Of a stretch of DNA of 31,735 nucleotides, positions 15,355-23,598 are shown piece by piece (the first letter of the stretch is position 1; each line of letters opens with the position of its first letter). A program made the translations under genes and the position numbers. The notes under the pieces are model-generated. The model did not search any database and had not been told where the DNA came from. It was given only the letters and a program-made list of their open reading frames with translations. Origin of the DNA: HXMU1420-2 sp040830545 (GTDB taxonomy: Bacteria > Pseudomonadota > Alphaproteobacteria > Rhodobacterales > Rhodobacteraceae); the NCBI GenBank assembly GCA_040830545.1, contig JBFOMB010000044.1, positions 1-31,735 on the forward strand, written 5' to 3'.

Positions 15355-16110
15355 ATGACCCTCTCGCCCCGGGATCCTGTCAACCTGTCCGCGGCTTTCT
15401 ATCGTCTGGCCGGGCATGTTGTCGCTGAAAACATGAAATTTGCGGCCACGGTGACGCGCACGTCGATGATGGCACCGTTGACCACCTTGCAGACGCTGAA
15501 CGCGATGAGTGCGGTTCTGCGTGACGCAACGGTGGAGAGTGAAGCACCGGCCGAGGCGGCCCCGGTTAAGAAAACAGCACCTGCGGCCAAGAAACCGGCT
15601 GCAAAGAAGCCAGCGGCTGTGAAGGCCGCCAAACCTGCTCCGGCAGCGAAGTCCGCCGCGACTGAGGTTGAAACTCCCACCAAGCCCGAGGCCACGGTGT
15701 CCATGCCCCCGTCCCGCCGCACACCGGCTGCGAAGAAAGCAGTGGAAACTCCGAAGCCTGCTCCACGCAAACCGGCGGCCCGAAAGACTGCCGAGAAACC
15801 TGCCCCTGCGAAAGCCGCTGCTGCACCTGCTGCCAGGACGACCGAAGCAAAACCGACCGCCGCGCCAAAGGTGACACCTGTGGCCAAAACTGAACCGGTC
15901 GCGAAGGCTGCGGTTGCCAAACCGGCACCCAAAGCCGCCGCGCCGAAAACGGCAGCCAAGCCTGCAGCTGCCAAACCGGCGGCGAAACCTGCCGCGACTG
16001 CGAAGCCCGCTGCAGCACCGGATGCGCCGGCCACCCCGTCGCGTCGTCGTCGTGCACCGGCAAAACCGCCTGCGCTGCCCGAAGCAAAGTCCGAGCAGAA
16101 AGACAGCTAA
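15355..16110 (+). CDS. Histone H1/PhaF-like Lys-Ala-Pro-rich protein
   Basis: The product is 251 residues from the ATG at 15355, preceded by an AAAGGAG ribosome-binding site. Residues 1-62 are ordinary sequence with helical propensity (LSAAFYRLAGHVVAENMKF and following). The remaining 190 residues are low complexity, built from irregular AAKPA, KKPAA and APKTA units with many lysines, ending in SRRRRAPAKPP. Such tails bind DNA or acidic polymers in histone H1-like AlgP and in PhaF, where a phasin-type head sits on polyhydroxyalkanoate granules. The short head is not clearly a Pfam phasin, so a granule role is only inferred. Nucleoid binding is the alternative. It is apparently monocistronic, with its own upstream region after the folE2 terminator. 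Confidence 0.65.
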   Translation: MTLSPRDPVNLSAAFYRLAGHVVAENMKFAATVTRTSMMAPLTTLQTLNAMSAVLRDATVESEAPAEAAPVKKTAPAAKKPAAKKPAAVKAAKPAPAAKSAATEVETPTKPEATVSMPPSRRTPAAKKAVETPKPAPRKPAARKTAEKPAPAKAAAAPAARTTEAKPTAAPKVTPVAKTEPVAKAAVAKPAPKAAAPKTAAKPAAAKPAAKPAATAKPAAAPDAPATPSRRRRAPAKPPALPEAKSEQKDS

Positions 16111-16123
16111 GTCACATCGCTGT

Positions 16124-16144
16124 GGCGGCTTGACTTGAGCCGCC
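16124..16144 (+). terminator. Hairpin after the Lys/Ala/Pro-rich gene
   Basis: GGCGGCT (16124-16130) pairs perfectly with AGCCGCC (16138-16144) around a seven-base loop, 14 bases after the stop codon and just before trkH. There is no T-run, so it may slow rather than terminate transcription. Confidence 0.4.
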
Positions 16145-16165
16145 GCACGCGCCAACGCTCGGCGC

Positions 16166-17614
16166 ATGCTGGACCCGCGCCCTGTCGTATATGTCATCGG
16201 ATTGTTGGTCGCCGTTCTTGGCGCGACCATGCTGTTGCCGATGTTGGTCGACCTGTCCGAGGGCAGGGGAGAATGGCGTGTTTTTGGTGAAAGCGCGCTG
16301 ATCACGATGTTGATCGGCACGCTCGCGGCGATCAGTTGTCAGAACAGCGTGCGCGAAGGGCTGAGCATCCGGCAGACCTTCCTTCTGACCACGACTGTTT
16401 GGGCCATTCTACCCGTATTTGGTGCGATCCCGTTGATGACCGGGGCGACCGAACTGCGGTTTGTCGATGCATTTTTCGAAAGCACCTCGGGTCTGACGAC
16501 AACGGGCGCCACGGTGATCGAGGGGCTGGACGATCTGCCTGCCGGTATCCTGCTGTGGCGGGGCATTCTGCAATGGTTGGGCGGGATCGGCATCATCGTT
16601 TTTGCCATGGTGTTCCTGCCCGAACTGCGGGTTGGCGGCATGCAGATTTTCCGCAGCGAGAGCTTTGACACGTTTGGTAAAATCCTGCCGCGGGCCACTG
16701 CCATCGCCAGTCAGATTTCGGTGATTTACGTGGCCATGACTATGGCCTGCGCGCTGGCCTATGCGATGCTGGGCATGGATGTGTTTGACGCAACGGTGCA
16801 TGCGCTGACCACGATTTCCACCGGCGGGTTTTCCACGCGCGACGCGTCCTTCGGCGCGTTTTCCGGTAACCTGGAATACGTCGCAACCCTGTTCATGATC
16901 CTCGCCGCCCTGCCATTTGTGCGCTATGTGCAGATGATCAACGGCCACACCTCCAGCCTGTGGGAAGACGTTCAGACACGCGGGTTTCTAATCACGATTG
17001 GTGTGCTGGTCGCTGTTACTACGGTCGTCCTGCTGCAGCTCTTCCCGAACCATTGGGAACAATCCTTGCGCGAGGCGATGTTCAACCTCACTTCGATCAT
17101 TTCGGGCACCGGTTATGCCAGTGCAGATTATATGCAATGGGGTCCGTTCCTGATCGCGATCTTCTTTTTCATCGGCCTGATTGGTGGCTGCGCGGAATCG
17201 GCCGCCTGCTCGGTCAAGATCTTCCGCTACCAACTTCTGCTGGCAGCCATCCGCGCGCAGGTGCAACGCATTCGCTCGCCGCACCGTGTTTTCGTGATCC
17301 GCTATGACGGGCGGCGGGTGGATCAGGGGGTGCTGAGCTCGGTGATCTCGTTCTTTTCCTTTTTTATCGTGACGCTGGGTCTGCTCGCTCTGGGCCTCGG
17401 CCTAACGGGTCTGGATTTCACCACCTCGGTATCTGGCGCGGCCTCGGCCATTGCGAATATTGGCCCCGGTTTAGGGGACACGATTGGTCCCACCGGTAAC
17501 TTTTCCTCCCTGAACGATGCGGCCAAATGGATGCTGATCGCGGGGATGCTGATCGGACGGCTGGAGATCCTGACCGTCTTTGCCCTGTTTACCATTCGTT
17601 TCTGGAGAGGCTGA
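16166..17614 (+). CDS. trkH: TrkH-family potassium uptake membrane subunit
   Basis: Membrane pore of the Trk/Ktr-type potassium uptake system. The 482 residues have about ten or more hydrophobic helices and four P-loop repeats with the filter glycines visible: TTTGAT (111-116), STGGFS (218-223), SGTGYA (313-318) and ANIGPG (430-435). The family end KWMLIAGMLIGRLEILT is present at residues 454-470. A cytosolic TrkA partner is required in known systems but is not encoded in this window. The ribosome-binding site before the ATG at 16166 is weak. The stop is two bases before the start of the ThDP enzyme gene, so the two are very likely cotranscribed despite no obvious functional link. Confidence 0.94.
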   Translation: MLDPRPVVYVIGLLVAVLGATMLLPMLVDLSEGRGEWRVFGESALITMLIGTLAAISCQNSVREGLSIRQTFLLTTTVWAILPVFGAIPLMTGATELRFVDAFFESTSGLTTTGATVIEGLDDLPAGILLWRGILQWLGGIGIIVFAMVFLPELRVGGMQIFRSESFDTFGKILPRATAIASQISVIYVAMTMACALAYAMLGMDVFDATVHALTTISTGGFSTRDASFGAFSGNLEYVATLFMILAALPFVRYVQMINGHTSSLWEDVQTRGFLITIGVLVAVTTVVLLQLFPNHWEQSLREAMFNLTSIISGTGYASADYMQWGPFLIAIFFFIGLIGGCAESAACSVKIFRYQLLLAAIRAQVQRIRSPHRVFVIRYDGRRVDQGVLSSVISFFSFFIVTLGLLALGLGLTGLDFTTSVSGAASAIANIGPGLGDTIGPTGNFSSLNDAAKWMLIAGMLIGRLEILTVFALFTIRFWRG

Positions 17615-17616
17615 CC

Positions 17617-19233
17617 ATGGCCACACGACCGCTGGGCGCGCAATTGTCCCATATGCTGAAGGATCGCGGGGTCGATACGATCTTTGGCATTCCGGGGGTG
17701 CACAATCAGGAAATGTATCGCGGCATCGAAGAGGCCGGGATCACGCATGTTCTGGCGCGCCACGAACAGGGCGCAGGGTTCATGGCGGATGGCTATGCGC
17801 GCGCCACGGGGCGGCCGGGCGTGTGTTACGTGATCACGGGGCCGGGACTGACAAACATCATGACGCCGCTGGGGCAGGCTTATTCCGATAGTGTGCCGGT
17901 GCTGGTGATTTCCTCCTGTCTGGATGAAACGGCGGCCCGCAAAGGGCAGCTGCACCAGATGAAAGATCAGCGTGCTGCGGGTGAGACGGTGTGTGACTGG
18001 TCCGAAGAGGCCCGGACCGCGCAGGCGGCGTATCAATTGATCGACCGGGCCCTGGTGGAGTTCGAAACCACACGCCCACGTCCCAAGCATGTGCAGGTGC
18101 CGATTTCGGTATTGGAGGCGCAGGCAGGGGGACCTTCTGTCAAAGCGCGCAGGGTGACGCAGGGCGCGGGCACTGTTGACGATGCGACGCTCGACCGGAT
18201 CGCCGCAGACCTGTCGAATGCCGCGAGACCGATAGTCGTGTTCGGTGGCGGGTTGGGCCGGCAATCGCCGGATGGTGCGTCTGCACGAGACATGGAGGCT
18301 GCGCGCGCATTCCTGGCCAAAACAGGTGCTGCGTCTTTCACCAGCTACGCCGGGCGCGGTTTGGTGTCGCCGGATTGGCCCCTGCATTTCGGTTCGACCC
18401 TCGCGCGGGACACCAGTGCAGAAGTGTTTGCCGCCGCTGATTATGTCCTGGCCATCGGCACGTCGCTGGACGAGGTTGATCTGTGGCGTGCCCATCTGGG
18501 GCACAACGCGCCGCTTTTGCGGGTGGACATCGATCCCACCGTCCTGTCGGACGGGCAGGAGGCCGAGATCTGTCTGAACATGCGCGCGACAGATTTCCTG
18601 GAAGGTATGAATGACCGCCTGCCAGACCACCAGAACCCGAAATGGAACGCGGAAGAGGTGCGCGCCCGCAAAGCGCAATGGCGGGCCGAAGTCGATGCAG
18701 ACTATCCCGGCGTATTACGTTTTGCGGACGCCCTGCGTGCCGGTCTGCCGCAGGGCACCATGATCTATTCCGACATGACGCAGTTTGCCTATGCCGCCAA
18801 AGAGGTCTGGGACATGGACACCCCAGCCCACTGGCACCACCCAACCGGGTTCGGCACATTGGGTTACGCCTTGCCTGCGGCCATCGGCGGCGCAGTGGCG
18901 CGCCCGAACCTGCCCACGCTTGCCATCGCGGGCGACTATGGCTTTCAATACACGCTGAACGAGCTAGGTACCGCCGTCGAATTGGGCCTCAGCCTGCCAA
19001 TCCTGCTGTGGGACAACGGCAAGCTCGGCGCGATCGAGGCCTCGATGGTTTCGGCCCAAATCGCGCCCAACGCGGTCATCGCCCGCAATCCTGACTTCGC
19101 TCTGCTGGCGCAAGCCTATGGTGCGGGTTACGCAGAACCGGCCACCCTCACCGAAATGAATGCCGCTGTAAGCGCTGCCTTCAACGCGGGCCACCCCACG
19201 TTGATCCGGGTCACACCACAGATCGCGGACTGA
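17617..19233 (+). CDS. ThDP-dependent 2-oxo acid decarboxylase, probable 5-guanidino-2-oxopentanoate decarboxylase
   Basis: A three-domain thiamine diphosphate enzyme of 538 residues. The catalytic glutamate lies in LARHEQGAGFMADGYAR (Glu50), the central domain covers roughly 195-330, and the cofactor-binding segment begins at GDYGF (439) and closes with LLWDNGKLG. The usual GDG triplet reads GDY and the usual NN reads DN, which is tolerated in some subfamilies. Roseobacter relatives of this length are commonly named 5-guanidino-2-oxopentanoate decarboxylase, an AruI-like step of the arginine transaminase pathway. Acetolactate synthase-like or other decarboxylase activity is possible. A GGAGAGG site lies inside the end of trkH, and the genes are two bases apart. 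No aminotransferase or guanidinobutyrate enzyme is nearby. Confidence 0.75.
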   Translation: MATRPLGAQLSHMLKDRGVDTIFGIPGVHNQEMYRGIEEAGITHVLARHEQGAGFMADGYARATGRPGVCYVITGPGLTNIMTPLGQAYSDSVPVLVISSCLDETAARKGQLHQMKDQRAAGETVCDWSEEARTAQAAYQLIDRALVEFETTRPRPKHVQVPISVLEAQAGGPSVKARRVTQGAGTVDDATLDRIAADLSNAARPIVVFGGGLGRQSPDGASARDMEAARAFLAKTGAASFTSYAGRGLVSPDWPLHFGSTLARDTSAEVFAAADYVLAIGTSLDEVDLWRAHLGHNAPLLRVDIDPTVLSDGQEAEICLNMRATDFLEGMNDRLPDHQNPKWNAEEVRARKAQWRAEVDADYPGVLRFADALRAGLPQGTMIYSDMTQFAYAAKEVWDMDTPAHWHHPTGFGTLGYALPAAIGGAVARPNLPTLAIAGDYGFQYTLNELGTAVELGLSLPILLWDNGKLGAIEASMVSAQIAPNAVIARNPDFALLAQAYGAGYAEPATLTEMNAAVSAAFNAGHPTLIRVTPQIAD

Positions 19234-19300
19234 CCTTCATTGTTCCCAAAATACTCCGGGGTGAACGGGGGCGCATGCCCCCGGAGGGGCAGCGCCCCTC
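19234..19300. repeat. GC-rich repeat element directly after a stop codon (copy 1)
   Basis: Immediately after the decarboxylase stop, the stretch CTTCATTGTTCCCAAAATAC leads into two perfect hairpins. CGGGGGC (19266-19272) pairs with GCCCCCG (19277-19283), and GAGGGGC (19284-19290) pairs with GCCCCTC (19294-19300). An alternative stem pairs CTCCGGGG (19254-19261) with CCCCGGAG (19279-19286). A related lead sequence and hairpin follow glyS at 27934-27988. It sits between convergent genes and could serve as a bidirectional terminator. Confidence 0.65.
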
Positions 19301-19333
19301 AACCACCGGGTTCTGACGAAGAAAACCCTGGCC

Positions 19334-21088
19334 TTAGTCCCAGCAACTTACCAACACCGTCATGTTGGACGCATCGCGAAGCAGGTCATCGGGCGTCGCG
19401 ATGCCTGTTGCGTCAGCGGCGCTCGCGGCCAGTCCAGCATTGCTCAGCACCTGACCAATGGCCAACCCGTTTGCGGCAAAGCTGACATTGGCAGGCAGTT
19501 GCTGCCCATCCTGCGTGCGCGGCAACAGCATGCCCAGAACCGCGCCTCCTGTGTCCAGAACCGGCCCACCGGCATCACCCGGTTCGGCATTCAAGGCCAG
19601 TCGCGTCAGTTCTGTTTCGCCCCGCAAACCGGTGACATCCTCCAGCTTGCCAAAGGTCAGCGTTGGCGCGCCCAGCTTGCCTTCGAAGGAATAGCCGGAC
19701 ACGGTCACGTCGGATTTCAGACGCGGTGAGGAGCTGCGGAATTGCGCGACACCTTGCGGGGCAAGGTTCTCGGCAGGGCGCAGAACCGCAATGCCCAGTG
19801 CATTGTCCGTGGCAGCCAGTTCCGCGCGATAGGTGTTGTCCAGCGTGATCCGCGTGCAGTTCTGCACAGCCTCGGCAGTGGTCACCACTGTCCCGGCGGT
19901 GTCTACAAAGAACCCCGACCGCGACAGGCGCGGTTTGCGCACGGCCAGACCCGAAACCAGATCCACATTCTGCACCGCGTCACCGCCCGCAGCCGGGTCC
20001 AGCACGCCGTCCAGACGCTCGAACCCGTCGCGCATGGCGGCCAGAACGCGGGTGCGGCGTTCTTCGTCACCGGCAGGCCAGATCAGGGTGAAGCCTTTGA
20101 TTTCGCCACCATCCAGTGCCGCTTCGGTATACGAGACAAACCGTGAATTGCGCCCTTCCAGAACGAAACTGCGGTCCTTGCGTTCGCGCGGCCCGTCCAG
20201 TGGCACAATCTCCAGCGTCTGCATGATGTCATAAAGGCCAAACAGGGTGCGCTGGTCGCCGGGCTGCGAGATCAGCAACAACCGGATGCCATCGCCCGAG
20301 GTGTTGTCATATTGCGCAAACGGGGCCTCGTAGCGGGCAAAACGCACGGCCTTGGTCGGGATCGGCATCTGAATGCCGGCGCGGCTGTCGGCAATGGTGT
20401 CCAGCCCAACGCTGATCAACGGCGCATTATACTGGTCCAGCAGAATCTGGCGTTGCACGGTGGTCAGAATACCGGTGACCTCGTACCCGTTGGCCGCCTG
20501 CCAGTCGCCCATGGAGCGCCGCGTGCCCGGGCCGAACGCGCCGTCGATGCCGGAGTTGTAGAAACCGGCCCATTGCAGCGCGATTTGCAGGTCTTTGCGT
20601 TCCTGCGCGCTCAATTGGCGCTCGCTGCGCCGTGCTTCTGCCGGTGTTTCGTCAGTGGGCTGCGGTTCTGGTTCCGGTGCGGCCTCGGGTTGCGTTGCCG
20701 TGGCCTGCTGCGTCGTTTCCGGTTCGACAAGCGTGCCCCGGTTCAGAACATTAGCACCCACCGGGTAGAACTGGTTTCCGTAGGCCCGTGCCTCGGCAAT
20801 ATATGCGTCGTTCGGAATGCGCCCTTCGGAGCGATAAATCTGCAAAACCCGCTGCGCGTCATCGCGCCGGTAGGGTCCCAACGCGATGCCATACCATCCG
20901 CCGCCCAGTGAAAACCCGTTTACGTCGGCCAGTTGGTTGCCGAAAAACTGCGACCTTTGGCGGGCGGTTTGCAGGCTTGGATGCGCCTCGACCTGAACAA
21001 AAACAATGTCTTCGGACCCGACCTGGGCCTGTGCCATGGACACCATGGCGGTTACCAGAACGGCCAGAGCTGCAATAAATTTTTTCAT
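19334..21088 (-). CDS. Exported SPOR-like / peptidoglycan-binding protein with inactive trypsin-like domain
   Basis: The product is 584 residues from the ATG at 21088, with AGGTG six bases upstream. Order: signal peptide (1-22, ending AQA); a SPOR-like part (about 28-85; VFVQVEAHPSLQTAR and WYGIALGPYRRDDA); a Pro/Glu/Thr linker (120-160); a PG_binding_1-type helix unit (about 166-212; DGAFGPGTRRSMGDWQ); an unassigned middle; and a trypsin-like fold (about 385-550). The catalytic triad appears lost: TTAEAV has Glu406 where His is expected, GIAVLR has Gly432 where Asp is expected, and GDAGGP has Ala506 in place of Ser. It probably acts in the periplasm as a peptidoglycan-associated binding or scaffold protein. 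It is divergent from glyQ. Confidence 0.78.
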   Translation of the reverse strand: MKKFIAALAVLVTAMVSMAQAQVGSEDIVFVQVEAHPSLQTARQRSQFFGNQLADVNGFSLGGGWYGIALGPYRRDDAQRVLQIYRSEGRIPNDAYIAEARAYGNQFYPVGANVLNRGTLVEPETTQQATATQPEAAPEPEPQPTDETPAEARRSERQLSAQERKDLQIALQWAGFYNSGIDGAFGPGTRRSMGDWQAANGYEVTGILTTVQRQILLDQYNAPLISVGLDTIADSRAGIQMPIPTKAVRFARYEAPFAQYDNTSGDGIRLLLISQPGDQRTLFGLYDIMQTLEIVPLDGPRERKDRSFVLEGRNSRFVSYTEAALDGGEIKGFTLIWPAGDEERRTRVLAAMRDGFERLDGVLDPAAGGDAVQNVDLVSGLAVRKPRLSRSGFFVDTAGTVVTTAEAVQNCTRITLDNTYRAELAATDNALGIAVLRPAENLAPQGVAQFRSSSPRLKSDVTVSGYSFEGKLGAPTLTFGKLEDVTGLRGETELTRLALNAEPGDAGGPVLDTGGAVLGMLLPRTQDGQQLPANVSFAANGLAIGQVLSNAGLAASAADATGIATPDDLLRDASNMTVLVSCWD

Positions 21089-21258
21089 ATGGATCACCTG
21101 TTGGAAGGCTATTCGCCCCTTTCCGGTCAGATAAGCAGGAAATCGCCGGAAAAGTGAACCCCCGGACGGGCGAAATGCGCGCGCCGTTGCGCCGTTGACC
21201 CGGCGCGGGCAGGGGCATAAGCAGGCCGCGCTGTATCTTGCGTCCAGAGGACCCGCCG

Positions 21259-22185
21259 ATGACCGAAAAATCCACCCCCCGTTCGTTTCAGGAGATCATT
21301 CTGAGGCTTCAGGCCTATTGGGGTGCCAAGGGCTGCGCGATCATGCAGCCTTATGACATGGAGGTTGGGGCGGGGACGTTCCATCCGGCGACGACCTTGC
21401 GCTCGCTCGGGGATCGGGCATGGGCGGCGGCCTATGTGCAGCCATCGCGCCGTCCGACCGACGGACGCTATGGCGAAAACCCGAACCGGTTGCAGCACTA
21501 TTACCAGTTTCAGGTGCTGATCAAACCGTCTCCGCCGGATTTGCAGGACCTGTACCTAGGGTCGCTGGAAGCTATCGGCATCGACATGGAGATGCACGAC
21601 ATACGGTTTGTCGAAGACGACTGGGAAAGTCCGACCCTGGGCGCCTGGGGCCTGGGCTGGGAAGTCTGGTGCGACGGAATGGAAGTCAGCCAGTTCACCT
21701 ATTTCCAACAGGTTGGTGGGCATGATTGCGCACCGGTTTCGGGCGAGCTGACCTATGGGTTGGAGCGTCTGGCCATGTATGTGCTGGGCATCGATCACGT
21801 GATGGACATGCCCTACAACGATCCGCAAACGCCCATCGCGCTGACTTATGGCGACGTGTTCAAACAGACCGAAGAGGAATACGCGCGCTGGAATTTCGAT
21901 GTGGCCAACACCGACGTCCTGCTGCGCCATTTCGAAGAGGCCGAGGCGGAGTGTGCCGCGATCCTGGCACAGCCGCATGACGATCCGAAGACAGGCAAGC
22001 GCATCGTGATGGCGCATCCGGCCTATGATCAGTGCATCAAGGCCAGCCACATCTTTAACCTGCTGGACGCGCGCGGTGTGATTTCAGTGACCGAACGGCA
22101 GGCCTATATCGGCAGGGTGCGTGCCCTGGCCAAGCAATGCGCGGACGCATTTGTGCAAACCGAAGCTGCCGGGTGGCAGGCGTGA
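21259..22185 (+). CDS. glyQ: Glycyl-tRNA synthetase alpha subunit
   Basis: Catalytic subunit of the bacterial alpha2beta2 glycyl-tRNA synthetase, which charges tRNA-Gly with glycine in the cytoplasm. The 308 residues carry the family hallmarks: SFQEIILRLQAYWGAKGC at the start, the motif-2 region QPSRRPTDGRYGENPNR, the VWCDGMEVSQFTYFQQ strand and GELTYGLERLAMY. Length is normal. The ATG at 21259 follows AGAGGA; an upstream in-frame start at 21238 would add seven residues without family support. Its partner glyS starts 3.5 kb downstream with five genes between, one of them on the opposite strand, so the subunits are unlikely to share one simple transcript. Its stop overlaps the next gene (GTGA). 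Confidence 0.97.
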   Translation: MTEKSTPRSFQEIILRLQAYWGAKGCAIMQPYDMEVGAGTFHPATTLRSLGDRAWAAAYVQPSRRPTDGRYGENPNRLQHYYQFQVLIKPSPPDLQDLYLGSLEAIGIDMEMHDIRFVEDDWESPTLGAWGLGWEVWCDGMEVSQFTYFQQVGGHDCAPVSGELTYGLERLAMYVLGIDHVMDMPYNDPQTPIALTYGDVFKQTEEEYARWNFDVANTDVLLRHFEEAEAECAAILAQPHDDPKTGKRIVMAHPAYDQCIKASHIFNLLDARGVISVTERQAYIGRVRALAKQCADAFVQTEAAGWQA

Positions 22186-22877
22186 TCGAACGCACGTCCA
22201 AGCCCGGCCTGAACCGTCTGATGAAGGCGGGGCTGAGCATGGATTATCGGCGCAAAGTGCATCGCGAGATGCGCAATTCGTTTTGCGCAGGGATCGTGAT
22301 GGGCCTGCGGGCGGTTTTGAACAAGGATGACGTCTGCGTCGATCTGGGGGCGAATGTCGGGGAAATCACCGTACCGCTGGCGGAAACCGGTGCAACGGTC
22401 CACGCGTTTGAACCAGACCCAGACATTTTCCAAACGCTGCAAGGCGCATGCGGGTCGTTTGACAACGTTGTCCTGCATCAGGCCGCGGTTGGGGTTGAAG
22501 ATGGCGAAGCCACGTTTTTCCGCAGTTCCTTGTCAGAAAAGAACCCTGAAAAGGGCGCGACCGGTGGCACGTTGATCGCGTCAAACACGGTGGCGGATGC
22601 GGAAAACGCGGTAACGGCGAAGGTTGTGAACGGGGTCGCCTTTGTCGCTGACCTCTTGGAACAACATGGGCGTGTTGCTTTCCTCAAGATGGATATCGAG
22701 GGGGCAGAGCTGGACCTGATGGACGGGCTCATCGCGGCAGGCCTGCTGGACCATATCGGGCTGACGGTGGTTGAAACGCATCGTTGGCTGATGCCTGGAC
22801 AAACCCGCAGGTACAAAGATCTGGAGAAGCTCGCCGCGGATCGGCCGGACCTTAACCTGTTTGCGTACTGGGTATGA
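22182..22877 (+). CDS. FkbM-family SAM-dependent methyltransferase
   Basis: A 231-residue class I methyltransferase. The SAM-binding motif CVDLGANVGEITVPLAETG is followed by the acidic-end strand VHAFEPDPDIF, and the later FLKMDIEGAELDLMDGL is characteristic of the FkbM family, whose members O-methylate sugars, glycans or antibiotics. The substrate is unknown. I chose the GTG at 22182, which overlaps the glyQ stop in GTGA and follows GGCAGG, because an ATG at 22137 would extend 15 codons into glyQ. No glycan gene cluster surrounds it. It is convergent with marC, with 11 bases between the stops. Confidence 0.82.
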   Translation: MIERTSKPGLNRLMKAGLSMDYRRKVHREMRNSFCAGIVMGLRAVLNKDDVCVDLGANVGEITVPLAETGATVHAFEPDPDIFQTLQGACGSFDNVVLHQAAVGVEDGEATFFRSSLSEKNPEKGATGGTLIASNTVADAENAVTAKVVNGVAFVADLLEQHGRVAFLKMDIEGAELDLMDGLIAAGLLDHIGLTVVETHRWLMPGQTRRYKDLEKLAADRPDLNLFAYWV

Positions 22878-22888
22878 CCCGCCTGTCT

Positions 22889-23521
22889 TCAGCCCAGGCC
22901 CGGCAGCAGCGCCTTCAGCCCCGTGGCGATCATGTCGATGGCAATTGCGGCCAGAATCATGCCCATCAACCGGCTCATGATCACGCGCGCACTGCCCGAC
23001 AGCACGCGTCCCAGATCAGCGGCAAACCAGAAGGCAACGGCCAGCATGGCGACCAGCCCGGCAAAGACGAGGCCGAAGGTCAGTTTGTCCGCTGCGCCGC
23101 CCGCCTGACCCCAGAACACGATGAGCGTGGTGATCGTGCCGGGGCCAACGATGATCGGGAAGGTCAGCGGGTAGAAGGCAACGGTCGCGGCATCCGGATA
23201 AGCCGCCTTTTCCCCGTCACTGCCGTGATGCGTGCTGCTCTCCGTTCCATGCAGCATATTGAGGCCGATCATCAGAACCACCAGACCGCCCGCCACGCGA
23301 AAATCATCCACGCTGATTCCGAACAGGGTCAGAACTTGATTACCCGCCACCGCAATGATTGCGCCCATGATCAGCGCATAGATCGCGACCTTCACAGCGA
23401 TCTGGCGTTGAACGGCTACCGGCGCACCATCCGTCACGCTCAGGAACACCGGCAGATTGCTGATCGGGTTCATGATCGCAAACAGGGCACCAAACAGTTT
23501 CACCGCGAAAGCCGGGTCCAT
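22889..23521 (-). CDS. MarC/UPF0056 family integral membrane protein
   Basis: A 210-residue inner-membrane protein with six predicted helices. The opening KLFGALFAIMNPISNLPVFL, with the NP motif, and the mirrored PLTFPIIVGPGTITTLIVF in the second half are the MarC signatures. A loop rich in His, Ser and Asp (about residues 92-110) separates the halves. The family is often labelled a transporter of neutral amino acids or antibiotics, but the original multidrug-resistance link of MarC is not upheld, so function remains open. It is the only minus-strand gene between glyQ and glyS, and is divergent from the VOC gene at 23599. Confidence 0.9.
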   Translation of the reverse strand: MDPAFAVKLFGALFAIMNPISNLPVFLSVTDGAPVAVQRQIAVKVAIYALIMGAIIAVAGNQVLTLFGISVDDFRVAGGLVVLMIGLNMLHGTESSTHHGSDGEKAAYPDAATVAFYPLTFPIIVGPGTITTLIVFWGQAGGAADKLTFGLVFAGLVAMLAVAFWFAADLGRVLSGSARVIMSRLMGMILAAIAIDMIATGLKALLPGLG

Positions 23522-23598
23522 CGCACTACTCTCTCTGCTATGGGTCAGGTGGCCCCATCGCTAGCACGGTCGACACAAGACCGGAAAGGAGAGATCGC

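Noticed and set aside
15540..16070. Tandem DNA repeat in the Lys-Ala-Pro tail
   Set aside because: The units vary in length and codon use with no fixed period, so this is amino-acid bias rather than a nucleotide tandem repeat.
15112..16320. Minus-strand frames of 402 and 211 residues, rich in Arg/Gly/Phe or Ala/Gly, opposite the Lys-Ala-Pro gene
   Set aside because: Their composition is the mirror of the biased AAKP codons; the plus-strand gene has a good ribosome-binding site and biologically familiar composition.
17323..18678. 451-residue minus-strand frame opposite trkH and the decarboxylase gene
   Set aside because: It is antisense to two clear genes, spans their junction and contains no domain signature.
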